From: Antedon mediterranea
Lineage: Eukaryota; Echinodermata; Crinoidea; Comatulida; Antedonidae
Assembly: GCF_964355755.1 (NCBI RefSeq)
Contig: NC_092671.1
Location: forward strand, 4,353,001-4,417,000
DNA: 64,000 nt
Direction of reading: 5' to 3'
Shown: piece by piece, positions 44,065 through 57,488 of the stretch
Position numbering within the stretch: position 1 is the first letter of the stretch
Layout of the letters: every line of letters begins with the position of its first letter
The notes under the pieces: generated by a model
Seen by the model: only the letters and a program-made list of their open reading frames with translations
What the model was told of the DNA's origin: nothing
Database searches by the model: none
Program-made: the position numbers and the translations under genes

Positions 44065-44278
44065 TGTCCTATCATATCAGAGAGGTGGTAATCCTCCTGA
44101 TTCAACGGGTGCACCGGGGTAACCCCCTACAGGTCTCGAATGATGAACTGGGTTCAAAGTGCACACAGGTTATAACTGTGTACACTGAACGGTTTATAGT
44201 CCTTATCCAAAAAGACTTGTTCCACCACCAGTAGGAGCGAACCCATGCCGATGGTGCCGGCTCTTTAGGTAACCGTTC
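44065..44278 (+). pseudogene. Divergent exon-like sequence, unit 3, 3' piece
   Basis: Continues the sequence cut at 35696 and ends at the conserved donor (CTTTAG then GTAACC). Several deletions relative to 28987-29263 (for example in the CACCAGTAGG stretch) break the frame. Confidence 0.45.
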
Positions 44279-45435
44279 GGCCATTTGACTCGCGGATGCA
44301 TAAAATTACTTACTTCTATAACACATACAGCATATTATTTAAAAACATTAAAAAAAAATAAGATTAAACATATATAATTACAAAATAAAAAATGCTGATT
44401 TTAAATAAATGCTGATTTTGAAATTATAAGTAAATCTTATTGCAACAAATTGAAACTTTAAATGAAAATCATAACAAATAGACGACATATAAATAATTAT
44501 AATTTGATAAATATCAGTTTCGAGGCATTTCATAACATCCGACCCAAAGATGCCATCGCATGATCCTCGTAGAAAAATATAATAATAATTAATTGTTTGT
44601 ACGCTTTAAAGCTTCTTTATATGGATAGTTTTGATTACCTTATTTCCGGGCGAAAGGAACAATAAAGTATTGTTATTTTTCACCAATTTGTATTTACTTC
44701 TTATACTTCCTTATCATATATGATTTGCCAGATGTAAACAAATCTTAAGATGAGAGTATGAAATTTGTTTCATTTTTAGTCGCGTGCAACGCAACTCTAT
44801 AGCTCACTAACTCAAATTTGCGCACGCGACTGGGCCAGCCATGTATATGGCCTTGTTTTTTTACACTTACCTCACTTCATTAACAGAAATATAATTGAGA
44901 ATTTGTATTATATAAAAAGAAAGAGAAAAACCACTGAATTGATGAATATAATTGTTTTGATAATTGACAAACAAAAAGAAAAAAGTAATCAATAAGATTT
45001 GCCTTTTTCGCATAATATAAAAAGAGAACTAATTATTTTGCTGTTACTGCCACTTATACTATATAATATGTATTATTTTCTATTATTGTACTTGGGCTAG
45101 TGGCCTACATTATTGAATACATGAATGTTTGAAGCATAATACATCACAGAAGCTATTACCTCATTTCCGCTATGTAGAAACAATCAAGTAGGCCTACTAT
45201 TGAACATGATACTCGCTTTTCATTTCTTCGAAAAAGATTTATAATACATTGTTTGTACGTTGTTAAAGCTTCCTTATATGGATATTTTGTAAACAGATAG
45301 GCCTACATCACCAGACTTTGATTATTACCTAATTTCCGCTATAACCTAATGTCTGGAAAGAAAATTAAGTACTGCTATGTTTTGCCAATTTTTATCTATA
45401 GGCTTATATAAATTATGCTTTTTTCTGGAATAGGT
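44279..45435. other. Duplicated-unit spacer, no gene seen
   Basis: Contains two related copies of the unit spacer (44515-44690 and 45140-45390, with TTGTTTGTACG and TTCCTTATATGGATA) and a copy of the 35540-35640 sequence at 44790-44860. Confidence 0.6.
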
Positions 45436-45447
45436 AGACACAATGTA
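45436..45447. repeat. Target-site duplication of LINE at 45448 (left)
   Basis: AGACACAATGTA, repeated at 49261-49272. Confidence 0.9.
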
Positions 45448-45449
45448 GT

Positions 45450-46067
45450 TTAAATGTACGGGGGCTTAGAAACCCTTTTAAACGCAGCACCGTATTTAAT
45501 TGGCTAAGGGATCAACCCTTCTCCATATATCTCCTACAAGAAACCCACTGCACACATGAGCTGGAAACTGCGTGGCGTAATGACTGGGGTTCTGAGATTA
45601 AATTTAGCAATGGAAAGAATAATTCGGCTGGAGTCTGTATTCTTTTAAAATTAAATGTCAGCTACAAAATAGGAAACATATACAATGATCAAAATGGGAA
45701 ATTTATTATTATGAATATACAAATAGAGGATAAACATATTACAATTGCAAATTTATATGGTCCAAATGATGACAACAGTTTCTTTTTTGAACAATTTAAT
45801 AATAAAATTGAGGAGTTCGCACAGTACTCTCTAATAATAGGCGGAGATTTTAATACAATACTTGAACCTGATCTGGATAAGAAAAATGGAAGAGGTCAAA
45901 TTCACCCGAGATCTGTAGAACAAATAAATAGTATAAAAGACAATTATAATTTAATTGACATCTGGAGACAGGAAAATCCAACTAAAACCCAATTTACATG
46001 GCACTCCAATCAATCTCCAAAAGTGTTCTGTAGGTTAGATTATTTTCTTATATCCTATGAACTTTGA
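45450..46067 (+). pseudogene. LINE APE endonuclease segment
   Basis: Open from the insertion junction: LNVRGLRNPFKR, then LLQETHC (catalytic Glu), ANLYGPND, IGGDFN and RLDYFLIS. The first ATG, at 45711, is internal and not a real start. It stops at 46065-46067, where a 1-base shift near 46055-46065 separates it from the next frame, just before the SDH motif. Confidence 0.88.
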
Positions 46068-49000
46068 AAAAACTTTAATATCACCGGGTTTTAAAAGTGA
46101 CCATTCATTGATTACGTTATCAATACATGGAATAACAAGCAAACGAGGGTCAGGTTTCTGGAAACTGAATACAAGCCTTTTAAGTGACCCACAATACGTT
46201 AAAGAAATTAAAGAAACCATAAAAAACACAAAAGAAGAATGTTTAGAAAATAACCCACATACTGTATGGGAAATGATAAAATGTAATACAAGGAGAACAT
46301 CAATGTCGTATTCTGGTAGACTAAATAAAACAATTAAAAAAGACGCGGATCGATTAAACAATGAAATCAAAACCTTAGAAGAGCAATATTGCGTAAACAG
46401 TAATGAAAAAATAACCGAAATGATCCAAATTAAAAGAAACGAACTAGAATCAATCTATGAAATTAGAACACGTGGCTCACTGATTCGATCCAAAGCCCGT
46501 TGGATAGAAGAAGGAGAAAAAAGCACGAAATATTTTCTTAATTTAGAGAGGAGGAATTATAATAAAAAGCATATAACTAAAATTACAACAGATAATGGAG
46601 ACATAACTAACCCCGACGATATAATAAATGAAGAAAAACGATTCTATGAATCATTATATAGTTTTGAAGGCGAAAATAACAATGTCAACCCTGCTGATAT
46701 TTTTGACAAGATACACATAGATAAAATCAATAAAGATGATGAATCTATATGTGACCAGCCCCTTAGAGATACAGAATGTTTAGAAGCATTAAAGGCGATG
46801 GATAACAATAAAACCCCTGGGACAGATGGTTTTCCTGCCGAGTTTTATAAACTATTTTGGAATGATATAAAAGATACGCTAATTAACGCTTACCATTATT
46901 CTTTCCAATCCGGGTTTTTAAGTATCTCCCAGAAACGAGGGGTGATATCACTTATACCGAAAAAAGATAAATCTCCGCTATTATTGAAAAACTGGCGTCC
47001 CATCTCGCTTTTAAATGTGGATTATAAAATTTTAGCAAAAGCCATTGCGACTCGTTTAAAATGTGTGCTGCCATCAGTAATTAATCCTGATCAAACGGGC
47101 TTTCTTAAAGGCAGATATATTGGAGAAAACATAAGATTAGTCTATGATGTAATAAAATATGCAGAAATGCACAACAAGCCAAACTTACTATTTTTTGTAG
47201 ATTTTGAAAAGGCTTTCGATAAGGTGAAATGGGACTTCCTTGATATGTCTCTTAAGAGATTTGGCTTTGGTAAAAATATGATAAATTGGATAAAAATATT
47301 ATATAAAGACATTGTTAGTTGCGTTATAAATAACGGGGTAACATCAAAATTCTTCAATTTAAAACGAGGCCTGCGTCAAGGATGTCCCTTATCCCCATAT
47401 CTTTTTATAATTTGTGCAGAAACACTAGGTAACATGGTACGTCAATCAGACACATTTAAAGGTATAGAGTACAATAATGTAGACATAAGAATTAGCCAAT
47501 TTGCAGATGACACTGTGTTTTTTCTCAAAGACCAAAACTCAATTAAACCGATTATAGATATACTGGATGAATTTTCTATATATTCTGGACTCAGAATTAA
47601 TTATGAAAAAAGTAACATTATGAGAATAGGATCGTTAAGAAACTGCGACTATAAAACGCCATCTGAGAAAAGTATTTCATGGACCAAAGGCCCAGTAAAA
47701 TACTTGGGTGTCAATATTTCTTGTAATTTTAATGATATTTTCAGACTCAATTTTCCAGATAAGGCTAAAAATGCTGAACAAGTATTAAATATGTGGAAAC
47801 AACGCTCACTTACTCTGTTTGGAAAAGCAACTATTATTAAGTCACTGTTTCTCCCGATATTCACGTATGTTTTCTCAAATTTACCAGACCCACCCGATTG
47901 TTTCCTTCAAGATATTCAAAGTAAAATTTTTAAATTTATATGGAACGGAAAACCCGATAAAGTCAAAAGAAAAGTCATGCTTAACAATTTTGACGAAGGA
48001 GGGTTAAAAATTCCCCATATTAAGAGTTACTGTACATCTCTCAAATCATGTTGGGTGAAAAGATATCTTGATGGAAATCAATCCAAGTGGAAAGTGTTTT
48101 TAAAAAGTAAGATTAAAGAGGTTGGAGGAAATATTGTTTTCGAAACCAACTTTTCTAAATCTTCAAAAATATTAAAACAATTTGAAAGGTTCCATAAAGA
48201 TATACTCTCTGCGTGGAGTGAATACAATTTTGTAGAACCGTATACGATAGAGGACATCTTAAATCAATCTTTATGGAACAACTCATGTTTTGATAAAAGA
48301 GAATTTAAAGTTGAAAAAAATTGGTTGGTTAAAAATGTAAACTATGTAAAAGATATCGTGAACAAAGAAGGGAAAATATTAGAACTAGACGAATTTAACC
48401 AAAAATATAATTTTAAACCAGACTTCTTATTATATCACCAGATTGTAAATTCAATTCCAAAGCTCTGGAAACAGAAATTAATTGAACAAGGTATAAACAC
48501 AACTAATGAAGTTGAATCCAAATTACAGACATTCATTTCTGTGAAAACGAGAAATTGTCATTATATCTATAAACACATTATATTAAAAAATGTTGAAGAG
48601 CCAATTGGAATTGAATCCAAATGGGAAAAGGAGTTTGACAACAAACTTAATTGGAAAAACCTTTTCTCAAATTTACACGCCTGTACAAATGACACTAAGC
48701 TAAAAAATTTTCAATTTAAATTTATTCATCGTATAATTTATACAAATACAATGCTCTTTAAGATGTCAAAGGTCGATTCACCAATGTGTAGTTTTTGCAA
48801 GGAAAAGCAGGAAACACTGCTACATATGTTCTTTGAATGTGATCTGGTAAAGAACATTTGGGAAAATGTAAAACAATATATGTATCGAAATATCAACAAT
48901 AACTTAATTATCACCAAAGAAAGTATATGTTTTGGTTTTGGAAAAACACACAGTGATGCAAACATTTTAATTTTAATTACAAAGTGGTACATATTTAGTT

Positions 49001-49086
49001 GCAAAATCAAAAAACAATTACTTAATTATAATCATTTATTTCACATTTACCAAAAATACAAGGCAACCATATTATTAGCAAAATGA
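46057..49086 (+). pseudogene. LINE ORF2 reverse transcriptase and C-terminal domain
   Basis: 1009 codons without a stop. It begins with the end of the endonuclease (FKSDHSLI). RT has NWRPISLLNVDYKILAKAIA, FVDFEKAFDKV near residue 380, LRQGCPLSPYLF, and catalytic FADDT near 481. A long Lys/Trp-rich thumb follows, and a C-terminal CCHC (CSFCKEKQETLLHMFFEC) near 910. The RT itself looks intact; lacking a start codon and promoter it is unlikely to be expressed alone. Confidence 0.9.
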
Positions 49087-49230
49087 TTATTATTAAGTGT
49101 ATTTTTGCGATACATTATTTTTTTTTTCTTTAATTTCATTACTCTCTTATTTTTGAGAGAGTATTATATCGTTTTAATTGTTACGTTGCCTTTATATATT
49201 AATTTTGTATTATGTATGTGATGAAATGAA

Positions 49231-49260
<30 letters not shown>

Positions 49261-49263
<3 letters not shown>

Positions 49264-49272
49264 CACAATGTA
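49261..49272. repeat. Target-site duplication of LINE (right)
   Basis: AGACACAATGTA, matching 45436-45447. Confidence 0.9.
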
Positions 49273-49419
49273 AAACGCTTGTCACCAACTCCGTGTCGGT
49301 TAATCTCCCTTCTGATGTGTACCGCGTTACGTAGGCCTATATTCTACAACATTTTAGCAGGCCTTTACAATGTTCCATATTTCTCTCTTAGGAAGATATC
49401 ATGTAGGTTTTAAAACGAA

Positions 49420-49704
49420 ATGTTGGATTTCATCGGTAGATGTTTAATCGTCGGCGCGGTAACGTTAGTTCCGGATTCGGTGATTCAATACGTTGCGACT
49501 TCCTGGTTTCAACTAAGTTGGCCGTTGGTGGCAAAAGCCTTTTTAGCTTTTTTGTTTATTTTCGGACCGCGAGATAATCCGGGAGCCCATAAAGATTTGT
49601 TTGCGAGTACCGTAAAAGGTATGAGGCATAGAATATGTCAAGTAGGGTCCAGGGACCATCAAAGGGCCTTTCTTAAGTTTCCGCCCCTGTACCAACTCTA
49701 TTAA
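49420..49704 (+). CDS. Possible first coding exon of an unknown host gene
   Basis: ATG-initiated frame (MLDFIGRCLIVGAV) with two hydrophobic segments (about residues 6-26 and 32-49) and then FGPRDNPGAHKDLF. The first 180 bases are rich in CpG, unlike the surroundings, as in an unmethylated first exon. A possible donor (ACC then GTAAAAGG) is near 49611. I do not recognise the product. Beyond about 49615 the frame looks non-coding. It could also be a chance frame. Confidence 0.3.
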   Translation: MLDFIGRCLIVGAVTLVPDSVIQYVATSWFQLSWPLVAKAFLAFLFIFGPRDNPGAHKDLFASTVKGMRHRICQVGSRDHQRAFLKFPPLYQLY

Positions 49705-51191
49705 GGGCGTTCAAAATACCCCAACATTTAAATTAAGTAGCATAATCGAGTACATACATGATGAAACCACTGTTAAAATACCAAATCATGTACCATTACC
49801 CTTTAAGAAAGGGTCAAAGGTCAGTTTCTGTTGCAAATAAACTTTATTATGCATAATTAGTAGCCCTAAACTTGTGAAGAAAATAATAAATAATTTTTTG
49901 TCTAATAAAGATTTATCTTTACCGGGCGTTTGTATACAAATAATGCACAAGTCAGAGTGCGTTAGTGAGATGTGGCGCACTTGAGGGTATTTACAATATT
50001 GCGACATGCACGAAATTTGTGTTATTTATTGTTATTTGTTAACTATTAGCATGGTGGTAATATTATCAAGAAGTGATTGTACGATAGATCGTTATTAAAT
50101 ATTTTCTATGAACTATTCTTTCTATTCATTGTGACTTCTTTAGTCTGTAACAACAGCTCGTGTGAGGGCGGGTATTCATGCTCTGCTAAAAGTGTTACAA
50201 ATTTCCAACGAATCGTTCTAACATATTTATTTTTTTATACATATATTAAACTAGAAATTGCATAGTGCAAGTGAATGCTGCCAGCAGATCTCTGAGCATT
50301 TCGTCCCGTATACAGTATCTTTTGTTATATAAAAACGATTATTACAAACTGCATCCTTGGTAATTGATTGCAAAATAAATGATGAATAATTTATAATCTT
50401 TCTTTAGTAGCTACTGTAAACGATTAATCTAAATTAATTAATTTAATTAAAACGTATTTGGTAAGAAATGCATTTCATATCTATACAGTATGTAAATTAT
50501 TATTCTGAAATATGCGACCACTTAAAATAGACGTATACAATATTCAATTTCAACATTTAACAGCTAGCTATAGCCAAATTCGCTACATCTACGTACACTA
50601 TTTTCGCGTTTAATTATTAGGCCTATAACGCTAAACATTTTTATTATTATGTTCGTCGATACCCAAAGCGATCATAATTTAAAATCATGTACTTTCCAGA
50701 GGTTCCAAAAAAAAAACCCCGAAATTTCGGGTAAACAATAGAGGGCGTGCTATAATAATTTATAATTATATAGAGGGCGCTATATAAGTTAATAGTAAGT
50801 TATACAACAAATCTCGAGCGTACATCAAATTGACTAGGTCTACCTACCTATTTTCATTAATAAACAATGGGTAATATCAGACACCTTTCAAGCGCGGTAT
50901 TGGCCTAGAATAGCTCAACTGACGAGCGCTACTAGAGATTACAAGGTCAGATGAGCCCAGGGTCATACGTTAACGTTCATATATCTGTTGACGAGTAACA
51001 GTCAAATCTAAAAGTCCCTAATAACAACTTGAAACACCAGTTCAAGAACACATCAATGAACTTATCATATTGACTGGTGTTAAATTCACATTTTTCAATA
51101 GATGTTGAATTACATTGTAGGATGTCTCGTCGACAGTGATATTTCATAGTTATTAATGTCCATATCTGTCCTCTTTAAATTTTGTTTTAAA
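49705..51191. other. Intergenic, nothing recognised
   Basis: AT-rich single-copy-looking sequence. It contains TAGGCCTA at 50621; the bases around 50700-50790 hold two GAGGGCG words. No supported gene. Confidence 0.5.
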
Positions 51192-51195
51192 TTAA

Positions 51196-51557
51196 AGATG
51201 TATTGTCCCCATAAAAAAATAATTCATTTCATTAAATTTTTGTTGTTGAATTATATGCCAATTTAATGTCACCTAATAGTTATTCACTTTGACCAAAAAT
51301 TGGATCGAAAAAGTGTATTTACCTAAAAACTGTAATTTAAAGCAAAAAAATTGTCAAATTGGCTGCCAGTCAATGGGGTTTTGTTTGAATTTAACCATTT
51401 ATTGTGTCATGTTATACGTGAAAACATATTTTTTCCGGTTTTTTTTTCTACGGAAGTGATTAGGTAAGGCCTAACTTGATTAATACTACTAACAATCATG
51501 TCAAAGTCTTTATTCATATTTATTTTGCATGTTTTTGGCCTGGGGAACAATACATCT
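51196..51557. mobile_element. TTAA-flanked MITE, third copy
   Basis: Ends AGATGTATTGTCCCC and GGGGAACAATACATCT between TTAA words (51192-51195, 51558-51561). Internal sequence matches 12649-12915 in reverse orientation (CTACGGAAGTGATTA, TCAAATTGGCTG). Longer than the A/B copies, so nearer a full-length form. Confidence 0.8.
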
Positions 51558-51561
51558 TTAA

Positions 51562-51996
51562 ATAAAAGTACAAGTGTGAGTACCGATATACTATTGTTTG
51601 ACTGGCTACTGGTTATTCATAACAATAAATCAATCAAATTGTAATTTTTACCTACAAAAAAAGAAATAAAAGCAGATTGTATGCTTGTTGAAACTAGTAA
51701 CATTTATTGTTAACTTATGTCGTTAAAAATCAATGCTTTACGTAGAATAGGTAGTTGACAAAAAGTATGAAGTAGGCGAACATTGGAAAGATACCCTTTA
51801 ACAAAATGTTTAACCGTCTCAAAAATCCAATATTAAACTAATTCATTGGACGATAATACACATTTTTATATCATTTTCTTTCTGTTAAAAGAAACATTAT
51901 ACATTTGAAGTCAAGGTACTTGATTTCCAAATACTGTTGTTGTTTATAAGCTATTTTCAATTCCATTCAATTTCTTTTTATTTCGGAAATATCATC
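51562..51996. other. Intergenic, nothing recognised
   Basis: Short AT-rich stretch before the BEL element. Confidence 0.5.
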
Positions 51997-52001
51997 CATA
52001 T
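51997..52001. repeat. Target-site duplication of BEL/Pao element (left)
   Basis: CATAT, repeated at 58173-58177. Confidence 0.85.
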
Positions 52002-52407
52002 TGTAGGATTTATAGCAAATCCGAGTTGTAGAGCGCACCCAGGATTATGTCAGTTGCTATTCCGGATGTTGAACGCGTGTGTAATATACAATTTGGGATC
52101 AGAAGGTTATAATTATCATGGATTAATATTTTGTTTCAGTTACTAATGAGTGTATTTTGACGGGTCGAAAGTATGACAGTAGGCGTATGCTAGGGATTTG
52201 CTTGACAAACAGTGAGTTATTGAACAAATGTTAAGAAATAATGTTATAATAGCTATTCAATCATACGTCGGTTCTTGTTTCTAATATGTAAATTATGACT
52301 TATATTTCATGCTTTCAGATTTGAATGAGAATTTGTTTCACAATAAATCATCTCAAACACAGGTGAATCTCAGTGCTTATTGTTCGTTATAAAGTACTTT
52401 CCTTACA
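52002..52407 (+). repeat. 5' LTR of BEL/Pao element
   Basis: TGTAGGATTT...CCTTACA; contains AATAAA near 52345. Confidence 0.95.
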
Positions 52408-52460
52408 ATTCAAATTGTTTTTACTGACTGACGCACAAGGAAGGTATAGGGAACGACCAA

Positions 52461-55400
52461 ATGGACAAGCTAAAGGTAACCAGAAGAAACCGCAAGGGCA
52501 CCTTAACAAGAGCCTTAGGTGGATTGAGACAACTCGTTGATAGCCAACCATCGGAGCAAGAGCTGCAAGAAGAACTATTAAGAGTTAAAAGAACGTTTGA
52601 AACCATTGAGCAATCTCATGCAGAGTTAGTCGAGTTGATAAACGATGATGATGAATTTCAAAAGGAAGAAGATTGGATGGTAAGATGCCAACAGGAATAT
52701 ATGGCGGAAATCCATGCTATCAAGACTGAATATAAGACCAAAACAGTATCCAACAACCTAGCAGCAAAAGCAATTCAAGATGTTGAAACAGAAACATTAG
52801 AAAAGAATCAACCTGATACTATAGTTAATGATAAGGTAAACAATAGTGAAAATCATAATGTTGTAGATCAACCTAATGTTGTTGAAGCTAATGTTAACAA
52901 TCATAATAATGTATCTAACGATAAAACTGAAGGTACTTGGGATAGTCTAGTAAAAGCACTATCACTTCCCCGTACACCCCTGAAACATTATGATGGGGAT
53001 CCTGTATATTATCATTCCTTTATAACTTCTTATCAGAGCATGATGTCAGGCGTTAATGATGATAGTGTTAAGTTGAACACCTTAATATTATTTTGTAAAG
53101 GTAAAGCTCTGGATGCAATTCAATTCTGTGTCATGAAACCACCCACTGAAGGATTTAAAGCAGCTTGGGACACTTTAAGGGAAAGATTTGGTAATACAGC
53201 AATCATTGTCCAGGCATGGGTCCAAAAGATTTTGACTAGAGGAAAGGTGAATGTTCATAGTTTAAGGGAGTTTTCCGATGACATTGAAAACTGTTATGAG
53301 GCACTAAGTGCACTTGGGTATTTAAATGAATTGAACAATCAAGCTAGTTTAAAGCAAATAATTGATGGTTTGCCTAAGTTTCTCCAAAACAGGTGGTGCC
53401 GAGAGAATCAGAAGATCAAGGCCAAAGGAACTAATCCATCTTTGAAAGACATTGTTATGTTTGTAAAAACTGCAGCCTTGGAAACTAGTGACCCAGTCTT
53501 CGGAAACCAGGAACAGCAAAAACCCCAAGAAAAGCACAAAGTGAGAGTAAACCAAATTGCTGCCAAAACAGAATACCATAAATGTTGGGTATGTCAAAAT
53601 GATGACCACTGGACTGACCAATGTGAAGCTATGTTGAAACTAAGTTCAGATGAACGCATGAAAATGGTAAAGGAAAAACATGCATGTTTTGCATGCTTGA
53701 AAATTGCAGGCCGAAATCACCGGATGGCAAATTGCACCAGACGAAAACGATGCAACAAGTTGGTAGATAAACAATGTTGTGACAAGTATCACCATCCTTT
53801 ACTGCACCCAGAAGTGAAAGCAGGGAACGTGGGATTGGTAGGTCTGTCCAAAAGTGTAATTGACAATGAACCATTACTGCAGGTACTTGAAGTTGAGGTA
53901 ATTAATGGAAACACAAGCAAGAAAGCAAATGTGATGTTAGACAACGGCTCCCAAGGTACTTTCATAAGGGAAGCCTTTGTTAACAGTTTGGGTATCCAGG
54001 GTAAAAATGTTACAGCAGCGTTGACCACTGTGGGAGGTAAGGAGGAAAAATATGATACAAAAATCTATGACATACAGTTAGTAGGTGAGAATCCAAAGAA
54101 AATACATGAAATCAAGGCCATCGGAATGAGCGACATAAGTGATAATCCTGATGTTAATGTTAGAAAACTGGAACAATTGTTCGAGATGAAGGAGGGTACA
54201 CTGAAAAGACAGGCTGGACCGATTGATATTCTAATAGGAGTAAATTATGCACACCTCCACACAGGAAAAATCCTGGAAGGGGATGGAATTGTGGCTCAGA
54301 AGTGCCCTCTGGGATGGACTGTTTATGGTGGTGGTGGTAATTCCACGTTGAACAACCGGATAATGCATGTTAAAATCAGTAAACCTGTTGACCTTACAGA
54401 TTTCTGGTCAACTGAAGCAATGGGAGTAGATGTAGGATCATGTAGCTGTAAGAAGAGTCTGATTGTAAATGAGGGAATGGAAACAAAGTTACTGGAAGAC
54501 TCATGTATCAAGGTGGAGAACCAGTGGACAGTTCCCTACCCATGGGTAAGAGATCCGTCTGACCTGATGGACAATAAACATCAAGCAAAAAAAATGTTGG
54601 GTGTGTTAGAAAGGAGATTGACAAAAAATAGAGAACATGCAAAGGCATACCAACATCAAATGGACGAAATGGTGCAAATGCAATTCGCAAGAAAATTGTC
54701 CAAGTCTGAAGTCAATTGTTATCAAGGCCCTGTCCATTATATTCCGCATTTTTTGGTGAACCGACCAGAGAACAGAAGCACACCAGTCCGGATTGTGTTC
54801 AATGCTTCAAACAGATATAACGGAGACACCATAAATGATTTTTGGATGAAAGGCCTGGACCTTTTAAACAACTTAGTCGGAGTAATACTACGCTTTCGAG
54901 AGAATCGCATTGCCATCCTCGGAGATATATCGAAAATGTATCATCGAATCCACATCCCTGAGATTGATCAACACGTTCACAGATACCTATGGCGAGATAT
55001 GGAGTTCGACAGAGAGCCTGATATATATATTAAGCAAGTTCTTACGTTTGGCGACAAGCCAGCCCCGGCCATGGCACTAACAGCCTTAAGACTTACAGCA
55101 AGAGAAAGTCAAACTGAATACCCAGAGGCCGCTAAAGTAATAGAGAGAGATACATACATGGACGACATATGTCCATCAGTGAAGTCCAAACCCGAAGCAG
55201 TTAAGTTAATTCAAGACATAGACAAGATACTAAGCAATGGTGGATTCTCAGTAAAGGGATGGGTATCAAATGAAAAGATAGCAGAAAAAGTCCAAGTTGA
55301 AGCGAAAGAAGTTGCAATGATTAGTAGTGTAGAGAAAGTTCTAGGAATCAGATGGATACCGAGTAAGGATGTATTTGTATTCAAAGTAAATATTGGTACA

Positions 55401-57488
55401 GAGGCACTCACAAAGAGGAAGATACTAAGTATCATAGCAAGGTTGTTTGATCCTATTGGGTTCGTAGCACCAGTGACGGTAAAAGCAAAAATGAGAATTC
55501 AAGAATTGTGGGAAACAGGAGTTGATTGGGACGACAAGTTAACTGAACAAACTGAAACCAAATGGAAAAGACTGTTCGAGGAATTTCAAAGGATTAATGA
55601 TGTAACATTCTCCCGATGTTTGACTCCACATAATGTTTCAGATGAGGTGGTATTGGTGATTTTCTGTGATGCCTCTGAGAAGGCGTTCGGCGCCTGCGCA
55701 TATATACGATGGAAACTGAAGGACGGAGCCTATGATACACGCTTTATAATAGGTAAATCAAGGGTAGCACCGTTAAAGACACTTACTGTTCCGAGGCTCG
55801 AGCTTCAAGCGGCTGTAATAGCAGCTAGAATGAAAGCTACAGTAACCGAAGAATTGACGCTGAGGTTCAATGAGATTATCATAATGACAGACAGCATGGT
55901 AGTTCTGAGTTGGATCAGGAAGCCCAGTAGTCACTTCAAATCATTTGTAGGCATTAGGGTAGCAGAGATTCAAAGTAAAACGGAGATAAAGAGTTGGAGA
56001 CATGTGCCAGGCAGCATGAACCCAGCGGATGATGTATCCCGAGGAATTCCAATAGAAAGCATAAATGGTAGATGGCTTAATGGACCAGAGTTCATCAAAC
56101 TACCCATGAAGGAATGGCCCCATGAAAGAATTGAAATGCAGGAAGTCAAAGAAGAAGAAAAAGGAGTAAAGTTTTGTGGGAATATTGTAAACTCAGGTGA
56201 TTTAAATGTAGCGGAATTTGGAACATGGGAAGATATGTTAGAAGAATATAGAAAAACAGTGTACGGAGTAGATTCCGAAGCATTAGATGTGCAGAAAGTG
56301 AGAGATCTGGAACTGATGCTCTTACGCAAAGTTCAGAGAGAATGTTTCCCAGAAGAAGTGAAGTTGCTGCAGAGTGGGAAAAATGTGCAAAAGGGTAGCC
56401 GGCTAGTTAGCATGGACCCTCAATGGGATGAATCAGGATTAATTAGAGTTGGTGGTAGACTCCGAAAAGCAGTAGATCTAGACATTGATTTACACCCTGT
56501 ATTACTTGATCCCAGTCACCACATCACTAAATTACTAATCAAACGAATAGATAGTAATGTTTTCTGTCATAGCGCTGGACCAAATCAAGTATTTGCTTAT
56601 GTTCGAAGAAGATATTGGATTCTGAAAGGAAGAAACACGATAAAGTCAATCTTAAGAAAATGTATAGAGTGCCAAAAATGGAGAAAGGATGCTACAGTGC
56701 CAAGAATGGCAGACTTACCGGAAGCCAGAGTTAGAGTTGGTAAACAGCCATTTCACTCCACCGGAGTAGATTGTTGGGGACCGATAATAGTTCAAGTGAA
56801 ACGATCACAGGAAAAGAGATGGGGTATTATATTCAAGTGCCTTACCACGAGATCCATTCATCTAGAAATAATAAGTTGCATGGATGCAGACACGTTTCTC
56901 ATGGCATACAGAAGATTTGTCGCAAGAAGAGGGACACCTAAAGAGTTGCTATCTGACTGCGGTACTAACTTTAAAGGGGCAGAAAGAGAACTAAATGAAT
57001 GTTTCAAAGCTATGAGTACGGAACTGCAAAAGAAACTTGCTACGCAGCAAGTAGACTTCAGGTTCAACCCTCCTAATGCCCCTCATTTTGGAGGAATATG
57101 GGAGCGGGAGGTTAGATCAGTAAAGAATGCACTGAAATGCTGCTTGAAGAACAAAGTTGTGAGTGAAGTAGTTTTACAGACGGTTGTGGTAGAAGTTGAG
57201 GGTATACTTAATTCAAAACCTCTAGGTTATGCCTCTTCCGACATCGCTGACGTAGACCCCATTACTCCCAATTTATTACTGATGTGTAGAAGAGATCCTG
57301 CGTTACCACCAATTGCATTCCAACCGCATGAAATACGAAGTAGAAAACAGTGGCGTCACAGCCAGTTGATAGCTGATCAATTCTGGAAGAAGTTTATAGG
57401 CGAATACTTACCTAGTTTGCAAATCAGACAAAAGTGGCATAAGGATAAAAAAAAACCTAAAGGAAGGAGACGTAGTATTAGTTATTGA
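52461..57488 (+). pseudogene. BEL/Pao Gag-Pol polyprotein, frameshifted near its C-terminus
   Basis: 1675 residues. N-terminal coiled coil; gag capsid about 165-330 (LKHYDGDPVYYHSF); Cys/His knuckles about 374-440 (CWVCQNDDHW); Pao-type protease near 491 (MLDNGSQGTF, with Asn where Ser or Thr is common); RT with VFNASNRYNG and catalytic YMDD near 898; RNase H about 1070-1190 (FCDASEKAFGA); integrase zinc domain near 1370-1420; DDE core with GVDCWGP, LSDCGTNF and HFGGIWEREV; then the C-terminal chromatin-binding-like domain begins. A 1-base change in the A run near 57447-57455 ends the frame at 57488; the intended frame continues to about 57642, losing about 60 residues. Otherwise the polyprotein looks intact. 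Confidence 0.92.

Larger units (their letters stand above)
45448..49260 (+). mobile_element. 5'-truncated Tx1/L1-like LINE
   Basis: 3.8 kb with a 12-bp target duplication and a poly-A tail of about 30 bases (49231-49260) after AATAAA. The 5' end falls within the first residues of the endonuclease domain, so ORF1 and the 5' UTR are missing. One frameshift in the endonuclease is the only visible lesion in ORF2. Confidence 0.93.

Noticed and set aside
45711-46067. Separate small endonuclease gene
   Set aside because: The frame is open from the element junction at 45450 and continues in the next frame; it is one ORF2 with a frameshift.
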